From JBHEPS01 sp046261635 (GTDB lineage Bacteria > Acidobacteriota > Thermoanaerobaculia > Gp7-AA8), in contig JBHEOL010000005.1 in assembly GCA_046261635.1 (NCBI GenBank), positions 1-22,766 on the forward strand: 22,766 nt of DNA. The letters run 5' to 3'. The notes under the pieces are model-generated. The model ran no database searches, had not been told where the DNA came from, and saw only the letters and a program-made list of their open reading frames with translations. The position numbers and the translations under genes were made by a program. Positions 15,141 to 22,766 of this stretch are shown in pieces (positions within the stretch are counted from its first letter, which is position 1; each line of letters begins with the position of its first letter).

Positions 15141-15736
15141 AGCCGACTGTCATCGTCGCTCTCATGGCCATCATTCTCTCCGCTGGATGCACGCGGCGGG
15201 AGCAGGCGGAATCTTCCTCGGCAGCTCTCGTCGCCGCGGAGGCGGCAAATAAGGTCGCGCCGAGGCCGGTCGTTCTCTACTTCGGCGGTCCTTCGGGGCT
15301 CCTCGTTCCGGAAACCCGCACTCTCCCGCTTCCCGAGAGCGACGCCGCTGCTGCCGGCGCGATCGCTGAAGCGGTGATCGAGGGGTCGGCGAATGCCGGT
15401 GTTCCTCGCCTTTTTCCTCCCGACGCGACGGTGAGAGCAGCCTGGGTTCTTCCCGAAGGGACCGCGGTCGTCGATCTCGGCGGCCCGACCCTCGAGGAGG
15501 GGTGGAGCACGGGTAGCACACTCGAGATCATGGCGGCGTACTCGCTGGTTCAGACCCTCGCTGCGAATCTTCCCGAGGTGAAGCGGGTCAGGATCCTGAT
15601 CGGCGGCGAGCAGGCGGAAACGCTCGGAGGGCATCTCGATCTCGGGCGGCCGTTTCATCCCAGGCCTTCGCTCGTCGAGGGGACAGGGGGTTCCGCACAG
15701 GCCGCCAACTCCCCGTCGCCCCCCTCGGGCGAGTGA
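15137..15736 (+). CDS. GerMN-domain lipoprotein
   Basis: The 199-residue product starts M-K-P-T, has a hydrophobic stretch and the lipobox S-A-G-C (C18), and then a GerMN domain. Visible features are V-V-L-Y-F-G-G, a central A-I-A-E-A-V-I-E-G-S, the L-F-P-P-D-A-T-V-R-A-A-W-V-L segment, A-V-V-D-L-G-G, and S-T-L-E-I-M-A-A-Y-S-L-V-Q-T-L (the long helix). V-K-R-V-R-I-L-I-G-G-E and G-H-L-D-L-G-R-P-F follow. GerMN domains occur in GerM and in lipoproteins encoded beside amidases; no spore genes are expected in this type of organism, so an envelope or peptidoglycan role with the amidase is inferred. The ATGA overlap indicates coupled translation. The C-terminus is a low-complexity Ser/Pro/Gly tail. 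Confidence 0.87.
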   Translation: MKPTVIVALMAIILSAGCTRREQAESSSAALVAAEAANKVAPRPVVLYFGGPSGLLVPETRTLPLPESDAAAAGAIAEAVIEGSANAGVPRLFPPDATVRAAWVLPEGTAVVDLGGPTLEEGWSTGSTLEIMAAYSLVQTLAANLPEVKRVRILIGGEQAETLGGHLDLGRPFHPRPSLVEGTGGSAQAANSPSPPSGE

Positions 15737-15802
15737 GCGATCTCGGCCTAAATGACTGAAGAGCAGGGGATTGATGGAATCGTGACAAAGCCGTGAACTC
15801 TA

Positions 15803-15841
15803 GTGAAAGATTTCACAATGTCGGGTGAAACCATCTATAAT
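15803..15841 (+). promoter_or_regulatory. Strong sigma-70-type promoter with GTGAAA inverted repeat
   Basis: TTCACA (15812-15817) and a perfect TATAAT (15836-15841) are 18 bp apart. GTGAAA (15803-15808) and TTTCAC (15811-15816) form an exact inverted repeat over the -35 box, and a third GTGAAA lies at 15825-15830 in the spacer. This looks like a regulated promoter for the transcript that ends at 16032. The binding protein is unknown. Confidence 0.55.
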
Positions 15842-15847
15842 CCGTCT

Positions 15848-16032
15848 CGTCGAAACCAACGGCGCTGGATGGGCAGGCGGAAAAAGCATCCGAAGTACCT
15901 CCTGCCAAAAACGATGGAAACATCACCTTAAACGCCTCCACAGATCTCACCACCACCATCCCGTCCCAACGCGTTTCCGTGACCCCATCCAGACAGATTC
16001 AAGACCCCGGTCGAAAGGCCGGGGTTTTTTTT
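15848..16032 (+). ncRNA. Candidate structured small RNA of about 185 nt
   Basis: The promoter at 15812-15841 and the terminator at 16004-16032 bracket a stretch without a convincing long gene. Sequence inspection shows nested pairing. CTGGATGGG (15865-15873) is complementary to CCCATCCAG (15984-15992) and closes the RNA. Inside, CAGG/CCTG (15874-15877 with 15901-15904) and CGGA/TCCG (15878-15881 with 15889-15892) form one arm. GATG-GAAA-CATC (15913-15924) forms a GNRA-capped hairpin. A single-stranded CACC-rich segment lies after it. The next gene downstream is on the opposite strand, so this is a free transcript, not a riboswitch. It matches no RNA family I can recognise; 6S RNA is similar in length, but the arm pattern does not fit. 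A 37-codon basic ORF (15818-15931) in the same place is the rival reading. Confidence 0.45.
16004..16032 (+). terminator. Intrinsic terminator
   Basis: ACCCCGGTC, a GAAA tetraloop, then GGCCGGGGT (one G-T pair) form a 9-bp stem directly followed by eight T residues (16025-16032). It is the clearest intrinsic terminator in the window and ends the plus-strand transcript from the 15836 promoter. Confidence 0.93.
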
Positions 16033-16034
16033 AA

Positions 16035-16111
16035 GCCAGAAGCCAGAAACCAGAAGTCAGAAGGCAGAAGGCAGAAGGCAGAAGGCAGAAGGCAGAAGGC
16101 AGAAGGCAGAA
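16035..16111. repeat. GGCAGAA heptamer array, 11 units
   Basis: Eleven 7-bp units follow the terminator: four variants (GCCAGAA, GCCAGAA, ACCAGAA, GTCAGAA) and then seven perfect GGCAGAA units (16063-16111). The gradient from degenerate to perfect suggests growth at one end. The segment 16092-16114 is a perfect reverse complement of 16395-16417, so this array is the left arm of a large inverted pair. Confidence 0.9.
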
Positions 16112-16130
16112 GTAGAGCCGGGAATCTTTC

Positions 16131-16350
16131 GTCATCCTGAGGGAGCGCCGCCGGGAAGTGGCGGTTGAGCGTGCCCGTGGGCGCGACCGAAGGATCTCAG
16201 AATGGCAGGATGTCGCCCACCTGCCCGTTTCCCCCGCACTGGCCAACGTGATCCTCGCATTCAGAGATCCTTCGGTCGCGCTCGAAGGTCTCGCTGACCT
16301 CTCCGCCTGGCGGCGCTCCCTCAGAGGCTTTCACAGCCTCTCAGGATGAC
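16131..16350. repeat. Inverted pair of GTCATCCTGAG-type interspersed elements
   Basis: The left copy (about 16131-16210) begins GTCATCCTGAGGGAGCGCC and ends CGCGACCGAAGGATCTC-A-GAATG. The right copy (about 16257-16350) is inverted: CATTC-A-GAGATCCTTCGGTCGCG, then GGCGGCGCTCCCTCAGAGG, and it ends CTCAGGATGAC. The right copy carries a 16-bp internal hairpin (GAGGCT / AGCCTC) that the left copy lacks. Elements with this GTCATCCTGAG start and CGAAGGATCT end are familiar from intergenic DNA of several phyla; mobilisation is unproven. The two copies can fold into a long hairpin. Confidence 0.8.
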
Positions 16351-16394
16351 CTGGCCTCTTTCGCCTTTCTGCCTTTTGCTTCCGCCTTTGCCTT

Positions 16395-16430
16395 TACTTC
16401 TGCCTTCTGCCTTCTGCTTTCTGACTTTTT
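16395..16430. repeat. Inverted heptamer array at the holB stop
   Basis: TTCTGCC units, reverse complement of the array at 16035-16111, run up to the holB stop codon. The segment 16395-16417 matches 16092-16114 perfectly in reverse complement, forming the outer shell around the GTCATCCTGAG pair. A degenerate tail of TCTGCCTTTTGC-like units extends left to about 16366. Confidence 0.85.
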
Positions 16431-17342
16431 TTACATTGCGACCCGGGTCATCGCCTGTTCGGCGAGAAGACGGACATCGGCGTTGACCTCGAGTCGGCCG
16501 GCGTTGCGGAGGGCGATGGAGGCGGCGGCGAGAAGCTTCGCAGGGTCGATCGCGGACTGGATGCTGGCTGACCTGCCCGGGTCGAGCGAGAGCTCGGGGG
16601 GAAGGGTGGCGAGGTCGCGCAGGACGAGGCCGATCAGGGTGAGGGCGGCGGGCGGTTCGGCGTTGGCGATGGCCTCGGAGGCGGCGCCCAGTAGCGCCCC
16701 GAGGTCGCCGCGGCTGGCGAAGCGGTCGACTGCGTCGATGATCTGGCGGGCGATCGCCTCGGCCGTATCGCTCTCGAGCCCCGGCATGGAGAGGATCTCC
16801 CGGCGGAGGCGCACGAGCTGGAGCGGGACGCCCGAGCTGGCGGCTTCGCCGGCAGCGGACTCCTCGAACAGCGGCTGAATGGAGATGGACTGAGAGCGGG
16901 AGCGGATGGTCGGCAGCAGGAGGTCGGCCGATCGCGTCAGGAGGATGAAGACCGTTCCGCGGCTCGGCTCCTCGAGGGTCTTGAGCATTGCGTTCGCCCC
17001 GGCTCCGCTGATGGCATCGGCTGCTTCGACGATGAACACCTTCGACCGCGCTTCGTACGGCCGCATGGTCGCGTCGCTCACCATCTGGCGGATCTGGTCG
17101 ACGGCGATCATCTTGCGGTTTTCTTCCACCGCGATGCGATGCACGTCCGGATGGGTTCCACGCCGCACCTTCTGACACGTGGGGCAGCCGTCGTCGCCGA
17201 CACGGTTCTCGCAGTTGAGAGCCATCGCGGCTTCGAGTGCGAGCTCGAGGAGCTGCGAGGCTACCGGACCGTGGAGGATGATCGAATGGTGCAGTTCTCC
17301 GCGCCTGGCCGTCTCGAGCAGGAGCTCCGCCGCCCTGGTCAT
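16431..17342 (-). CDS. holB: DNA polymerase III subunit delta'
   Basis: The 303-residue protein is a clamp-loader AAA+ subunit. The N-terminus has L-H-H-S-I-I-L-H-G-P-V-A-S, a Walker A loop without the GKT lysine, as expected for the non-ATP-binding delta' subunit. A zinc-binding stretch follows (C44 and C-P-T-C near 53-56), then K-V-F-I-V-E-A-A-D, A-N-A-M-L-K-T-L-E-E-P and L-L-P-T-I-R-S-R-S, the sensor segment where many proteins have S-R-C. It helps load the sliding clamp at replication forks. Its start overlaps the tmk stop by 4 bp, the common tmk-holB pair. The stop lies directly against a heptamer array. Confidence 0.92.
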   Translation of the reverse strand: MTRAAELLLETARRGELHHSIILHGPVASQLLELALEAAMALNCENRVGDDGCPTCQKVRRGTHPDVHRIAVEENRKMIAVDQIRQMVSDATMRPYEARSKVFIVEAADAISGAGANAMLKTLEEPSRGTVFILLTRSADLLLPTIRSRSQSISIQPLFEESAAGEAASSGVPLQLVRLRREILSMPGLESDTAEAIARQIIDAVDRFASRGDLGALLGAASEAIANAEPPAALTLIGLVLRDLATLPPELSLDPGRSASIQSAIDPAKLLAAASIALRNAGRLEVNADVRLLAEQAMTRVAM

Positions 17343-18010
17343 GCGGATTCCGGCGCCGGAAGCCGGAGCGCGGCGGCCCGCTCTCGAAGAGTCACGAGAA
17401 GCCTGTCGAAAACCTCGTCCAGCGATCCGCCGGCATCGACGACGGCATAACGGTCCGGCTCGGACTCGGCGAGAGCGAGGTAGCCCTCGCGCACGCGGCG
17501 GTGAAAGCGGACGTCTTCCCCTTCGAGCCGGCTTTCGCTCTGAAGGTTCTTTTCCGCATTGCGGGTCCGCGCGCGGTCGAGCCCGATCGATTCACCAATG
17601 TCGAGGATGACGGTCAGGTTGGGCCGGATGCCGTCAGTGGCCCATTCGTTGATCTGGCGCAGCCGGTCGAGATCGAGCATGCGGCCGAAACCCTGGTAGG
17701 CGAGGGTTGCGTCGGTGAATCGGTCGCAGATGACCACGGCTCCGCGCTCGAGCGAAGGGCGGATCAGCTCGACCACGTGCTGACGGCGCGAAGCGGCGTA
17801 GAGAAAGAGCTCGGACATCGCGTCGATCCCTTCCTCGTGGGGGTCGAGAAGAATCGCCCGGATGCGGTTGCCGAGGGGAGTGCCGCCGGGCTCCTTGGTG
17901 ACGATCGTGTTCCGGCCGGTCGCGCGGATGGCCTGCTCGAGCCGCGCGACCTGAGTCGTCTTGCCCGATCCTTCGATTCCTTCGATAGCGAGAAAGTAGC
18001 CCGAGCTCAT
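17339..18010 (-). CDS. tmk: Thymidylate kinase
   Basis: From ATG 18010 the product has 223 residues. It shows the P-loop F-L-A-I-E-G-I-E-G-S-G-K-T-T-Q near residue 6-20, the D-R-x-type D-R-F-T-D-A-T-L-A-Y-Q-G nucleoside motif, T-K-E-P-G-G-T-P-L-G (dTMP-binding), and a lid region R-T-R-N-A-E-K. It phosphorylates dTMP to dTDP with ATP. A much longer upstream open frame to 18463 has no conserved content and is rejected. It is coupled to holB. The upstream 184-bp gap contains a palindromic repeat doublet; the Shine-Dalgarno sequence is weak. Confidence 0.95.
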   Translation of the reverse strand: MSSGYFLAIEGIEGSGKTTQVARLEQAIRATGRNTIVTKEPGGTPLGNRIRAILLDPHEEGIDAMSELFLYAASRRQHVVELIRPSLERGAVVICDRFTDATLAYQGFGRMLDLDRLRQINEWATDGIRPNLTVILDIGESIGLDRARTRNAEKNLQSESRLEGEDVRFHRRVREGYLALAESEPDRYAVVDAGGSLDEVFDRLLVTLRERAAALRLPAPESA

Positions 18011-18064
18011 GACGCGGCATTCTACTCGGAGGAGGATGGGAAACAACCCCGGATGGGTTTCCGG

Positions 18065-18154
18065 GTGGCAGAGGATCTTTTCCTCTGCCTCGGAGACCGA
18101 GGAGCTGGGAGCTGTCGAGCGGCCGAGGAAGCGGATGAAAGGATCCTCCGCCAC
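18065..18154. repeat. Palindromic repeat doublet (copies E and F)
   Basis: Copy E (18065-18089) has the stem GGCAGAGGA / TCCTCTGCC with loop TCTTT, sharing the A/T-swapped stem pair of copy C. Copy F (18131-18154) is inverted and partly decayed: GCGGA-TGAAAGGA-TCCTCCGCCAC, with only the inner half of the left stem intact. The doublet sits between tmk and the GT2 gene. Confidence 0.75.
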
Positions 18155-18194
18155 GCGCGCGCACCTACCCGCCGTGGCTACGCTCGGAGGCTTC

Positions 18195-19136
18195 TCAGGA
18201 TGGGGAGGGCTTCTCCAGCTCCGCCAGTCCGCGGTCGAGACCGCGGAGGTAATGCTCCCGCATGAGCCTCTCGAACACGGCGGGACGTGCCAGGGCGCGA
18301 AAGCGCTCGCCGGCGCGGGCGGCGAGCCGGAGCCGGAACATCTCCCCGCGGGTCGCGAGCGGGCGGTTACGGAGCTCGTGAACGCCCAGAAAGTGTCCGA
18401 GCTCGGGATGTTTCTGAAAGAAGATCGCGCCGGAGCGCCCGACGCCGAACTGCCGCCTCGCAAAGGAGTCGACGGTCATGCGGTGATAGTGGCGCGTGAC
18501 GGCATTGGCGTTGTAGCGGATGCGGAGCCCTTCGCCCTCGAGGCGATAGGCGAGCTCGATGTCCTCCCACGCCGCGACGGGGAAAGTCGTGTCGAACGGC
18601 TGAGGACCGAGCACCTCGCGGGCGACCGAGATGTTCGACGTGTAGAAGAAGTTGAAAGGAACGATCGCGCCGTGCTCGATGAGCGCATAGCCGAACTGCA
18701 GTCCGTACTCGTTGATGTAGTCCATGAAGGCGGTGGCCGATTCCTCCTCCGGCCAGCCCGTGTACCCGAGGCAGGCGAGAAGAGGGTCGTCACCCCCCTT
18801 GCGATGAACGGAAGCGTGTTCGGAAAGAAAGCGAGGGTCAGGGACCGTGTCATCCCCGATGTAGAGCACGTAAGTGCCGGTCGCGAGCGAAGTCCCGCGG
18901 TTTCGCGCCTTCCCGGGTCCGGCATTGTCCTGCGACTCGAACCGAAGGGGGTAGGGGAAGAGCCTCTCGTCGACGGTCCGCGCGATCAGCTCGGCGGTAT
19001 CGTCGGTTGAGCCGTCGTTGATCACGATGACCTCGAAGGTCGGCGGATCGATCTGGCGGCCGAGCGAGCCGAGAACTCTCAGGAGCGTGTCGACGCGGTT
19101 CCAGGTCGGGATGACGATGGAGAGATAGGGGTCCAC
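18195..19136 (-). CDS. Family 2 glycosyltransferase
   Basis: The 313-residue protein starts at GTG 19136. It is a GT-A fold enzyme: S-I-V-I-P-T-W-N-R-V-D-T-L at the N-terminus, then F-E-V-I-V-I-N-D-G-S-T-D-D-T, N-A-G-P-G-K-A-R-N-R-G, and L-Y-I-G-D-D-T as the metal-binding D-x-D-like site. A later A-A-W-E-D-I-E-L-A-Y-R-L segment matches the catalytic E-D motif of GT2 enzymes. No membrane segment is visible, so it is likely a soluble or peripheral cytosolic enzyme. The sugar donor and acceptor cannot be deduced, and no polysaccharide cluster is near. It follows acsA after 72 bp that contain a GC-rich stem-loop. Confidence 0.9.
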   Translation of the reverse strand: MDPYLSIVIPTWNRVDTLLRVLGSLGRQIDPPTFEVIVINDGSTDDTAELIARTVDERLFPYPLRFESQDNAGPGKARNRGTSLATGTYVLYIGDDTVPDPRFLSEHASVHRKGGDDPLLACLGYTGWPEEESATAFMDYINEYGLQFGYALIEHGAIVPFNFFYTSNISVAREVLGPQPFDTTFPVAAWEDIELAYRLEGEGLRIRYNANAVTRHYHRMTVDSFARRQFGVGRSGAIFFQKHPELGHFLGVHELRNRPLATRGEMFRLRLAARAGERFRALARPAVFERLMREHYLRGLDRGLAELEKPSPS

Positions 19137-19208
19137 GCGGGTCTGGCAACCCGGCGGCGGCCGCTTCGCATTCCAGCAGCCGCCGCGAGGTTCCGTCCCT
19201 CGTGAAGC

Positions 19209-21173
<1,965 letters not shown>

Positions 21174-21271
21174 CGCAGGGGCCTCCAGTCGTTTTGCGCA
21201 TGGTAGAGGATCGCTCCACGGCGACCAACTTATCAGCAGGCTGGACCATGAGGGGCGGTACCGGAAGGGAT

Positions 21272-21296
21272 GTGGCGGAGGATCTTTTCCTCCGCC
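21272..21296. repeat. Single copy G of the palindromic repeat family
   Basis: The stem GGCGGAGGA / TCCTCCGCC with loop TCTTT is preceded by GT. The following CTG-CAGCATTCC matches the CTGAGCATTCC that follows copy A, so the family unit is longer than the hairpin. Unlike the other loci, no inverted partner lies within 200 bp. Confidence 0.8.
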
Positions 21297-21331
21297 TGCA
21301 GCATTCCAGACGCCGTCGAGGCCCTGCCCCT

Positions 21332-21430
21332 CTACCTCACGGCCATCGACTCGACGATCGAGCGGAGGATCTTGACGCCGCCGGAGCCGCCGAGGATCGA
21401 TTCGCAGGCGCGCTCGGGGTGGGGCATCAT
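21332..21430 (-). pseudogene. purQ: purQ 3' end (C-terminal 32 or so codons), minus-strand copy
   Basis: Read on the minus strand, codons to the TAG at 21332 give M-M-P-H-P-E-R-A-C-E-S-I-L-G-G-S, then G-G-V-K-I-L-R-S-I-V-E-S-M-A-V-R. This is the conserved C-terminus of PurQ, the glutaminase subunit of phosphoribosylformylglycinamidine synthase, including the glutamyl site P-H-P-E. No upstream purQ coding sequence is present; a transposase gene lies there. It is one arm of an 87-bp-arm palindrome with the plus-strand copy. It cannot make an enzyme by itself. Confidence 0.8.
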
Positions 21431-21517
21431 CCCGAGCGCGCCTGCGAATCGATTCTCGGTGGCTCCGGCGGCGTCAAGATCCTCCGCTCAATCGTGAGCT
21501 CGATGGCGACGAAATAG
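21431..21517 (+). pseudogene. purQ: purQ 3' end, plus-strand copy
   Basis: Codons from 21431 give P-E-R-A-C-E-S-I-L-G-G-S, then G-G-V-K-I-L-R-S-I-V-S-S-M-A-T-K and TAG at 21515. It aligns with the minus-strand copy over all 29 codons, 75 of 87 bases identical. Of the eight changed codons, five are synonymous and the other three (E/S, V/T, R/K) are in the last six codons. Both copies therefore look like products of genes that were evolving under protein-level constraint before they were cut off. The preceding H-H instead of M-M-P-H shows that the break lies exactly at the palindrome centre. Confidence 0.75.
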
Positions 21518-21531
21518 CGAGACCGGCGCGC

Positions 21532-21593
21532 GTCATCCTGGTTTGAGGAAGCACGGCGCCAGGATCTCTGTAGGGACCGGCTGCGCCGGTCCC
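21532..21593. repeat. Degenerate GTCATCCTG element plus GGGACCGGC hairpin
   Basis: GTCATCCTG (21532-21540) and AGGATCTCTG (21561-21570) recall the two ends of the element at 16131-16350, with a shortened middle. Next, GGGACCGGC (21573-21581), loop TGC, and GCCGGTCCC (21585-21593) form a perfect 9-bp stem 15 bp before the transposase stop. The hairpin could end transcripts from either side; there is a TTTT at 21607-21610 but no continuous T tract. Confidence 0.5.
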
Positions 21594-21608
21594 TGGAGTT
21601 TGGCTCTT

Positions 21609-22718
21609 TTATGAGGGGTAGGTTGCGTACGCGACGGCCATTTCGTGGGTGAGGGAGGATTTCTGGCACTTCAGGTGTCGGGCTACGTGGGCCTCGAAGT
21701 CGGTGAAATTGGGTTGATCGATCCGTCCGCGCTTGCGTGTGATGCTGGACTGGATTGCTTCGAGGATCTGGCCTGAGGTCAGACGGGTCTGCTTGGCGAC
21801 TGCGCGAGTACGCCAGAGGGGGACTTGGCGAGGGGGGATCACTGCGCCGAGCCCGTAGCATGCGGCCGCGGACAGGAGCATGAGCGAGTAGGTGGCGACG
21901 GTGAAGACCGGCAGCATCTCGGCGGAGCGAGGAGCTCGCACTTGCGCCTGGCCGAGACCGAGCAGCTGTTTTTCATCTCGGTGATTGACCTCGATGTCCC
22001 ACCGCCGGAAGTAGCTCTGAACCGCCTGCTCGAGATCCAGTTCGAGATCGGTGCAGATCAGGTGCGCGGGTTTGCGGTAAAGAACCCGCGAGTTCTTGGT
22101 TAGCCGGTAGCCGAGGGGACGGATCACGATCAGGCGAACCGGCGTGTGTGGCCCGGCCATCGGGGTCAGAACCCGATCGAACGTTTTGATCTGGCATTCG
22201 CGCACCTCACCGCTGGCCCAGATCCGAACCGTCTGCCACGGAACCGTATCGTCATTGCGCAACTGCTCGGGAGTCATCGCCGGAGATCCGTAGTCTCGTT
22301 TCCGACCCCGCAAAGGCTGTTCGGTGGGCGGGTAGAACAGTTTCGCGTCGCCACGGATCCGACCGATGAGAGTCGTTCGTTCAGGGATGTTCCGAAGAAC
22401 GGTCCTGTTCGTATAGCTCCCATCGACACAGGCAACGATGGTTCGGTTCTGTCCTTTCTGCTGATCGATCTCGGACCTGCAGTGACGCAGCACGTCCACG
22501 CCGCGGACCGAGAGGTTGTCCTCCCGGCAGCTCTTTCGATACGCGGCCCAAGCTGCTGGATCGGCCGAGCGCGACGGTCGAACGACAGAAGGTGCATGGC
22601 GGAAGCAGATCGGGAACGCCCGAGAAGCGTGCCCGGAGCCGGATGCGAACGGGACACTCAGGGAAGCCTGGATGAAACGCTGCGCCGGGATCAGGTTCGC
22701 CCTGAACGCCGGCGACAT
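21609..22718 (-). mobile_element. IS4-type DDE transposase, probably complete; element ends not seen
   Basis: From ATG 22718 the product has 369 residues; the frame stays open to the window edge, so a longer N-terminus cannot be excluded. It has A-C-V-D-G-S-Y-T-N (first catalytic Asp), a later L-I-C-T-D-L (second Asp), and Y-F-R-R-W-D-I-E-V-N-H-R-D-E-K, which fits the IS4 signature Y-(2)-R-(3)-E-(6)-K and supplies the Glu. The reading frame is unbroken. I find no terminal inverted repeat on the left side, where the sequence beyond the stop is the hairpin and repeat region; the right end lies outside the window. An IS701-type element is an alternative family. It lies next to the purQ palindrome. 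Confidence 0.82.
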
Positions 22719-22766
22719 CGGATCCCGTCGATAGGCCACGCCCGGGATTTTTCGACCGGACTTGCG

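Noticed and set aside
15825..16034. A 69-codon plus-strand open frame over the candidate RNA
   Set aside because: It runs through the terminator stem and T tract to reach its stop and has no ribosome binding site.
16035..16430. CRISPR array
   Set aside because: Units are 7 bp in tandem with no unique spacers, and no cas gene is present.
17339..18463. Longer start for thymidylate kinase
   Set aside because: The upstream part has no conserved content and contains a repeat doublet; tmk begins at 18010 with its P-loop in the normal place.

Overview
The window is GC-rich chromosomal DNA from a Gram-negative-type bacterium. LpxH implies lipid A synthesis; two lipoproteins with a lipobox and an AMIN-type cell-wall amidase are also present. 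A 'VWFA-related' secreted protein, an M64 metallopeptidase and abundant dispersed intergenic repeats suggest Acidobacteriota or a neighbouring phylum, but no rRNA or marker gene here proves this. All housekeeping calls rest on protein motifs that are readable in the sequence.

Layout. (1) 1-4200, minus strand: a tight cluster dnaJ-like / macro domain / lpxH / PhnP-like MBL hydrolase / aroA, with stop-start overlaps at two junctions; aroA runs off the left edge. (2) 4349-6405, plus strand: glgC and rph, overlapping by 4 bp and divergent from the dnaJ cluster. (3) 6531-8984, minus strand: thiG and a secreted M64 peptidase, each followed by a palindromic repeat doublet. (4) 9045-10151, plus strand: a secreted VWFA-like protein whose 3' end has been extended by a repeat. 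(5) 10272-11957, minus strand: a CstA-type transporter. (6) 11958-12860: a gene-poor stretch with an unusually TCGA-dense region, a 38-residue histone-H1-like lysine-rich protein behind a perfect AGGAGG, and CTAGGGG heptamer arrays. (7) 12858-13454, minus strand: a lipoprotein. (8) 13593-15736, plus strand: an amidase and a GerMN lipoprotein, overlapping by 4 bp. (9) 15737-16430: a probable small-RNA transcription unit (good promoter, inverted repeat at the promoter, strong terminator) followed by a nested composite of inverted repeats. (10) 16431-18010, minus strand: tmk-holB. (11) 18195-21173, minus strand: a GT2 glycosyltransferase and acetyl-CoA synthetase. (12) 21174-22766: a repeat, an 87-bp-arm palindrome made of two purQ 3' ends, and an IS4-type transposase.

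The genes are mostly core metabolism: shikimate, glycogen, thiamine, acetate activation, dTMP synthesis, replication and envelope. No defence system, CRISPR array or biosynthetic cluster is seen. The novelty lies between the genes. First, a family of short palindromes occurs as inverted doublets, with compensatory base changes between copies. Second, heptamer arrays occur as inverted pairs that abut or enter gene 3' ends. Third, there is a candidate structured RNA gene at about 15848-16032. Fourth, there is a palindrome built from two diverged purQ tails.
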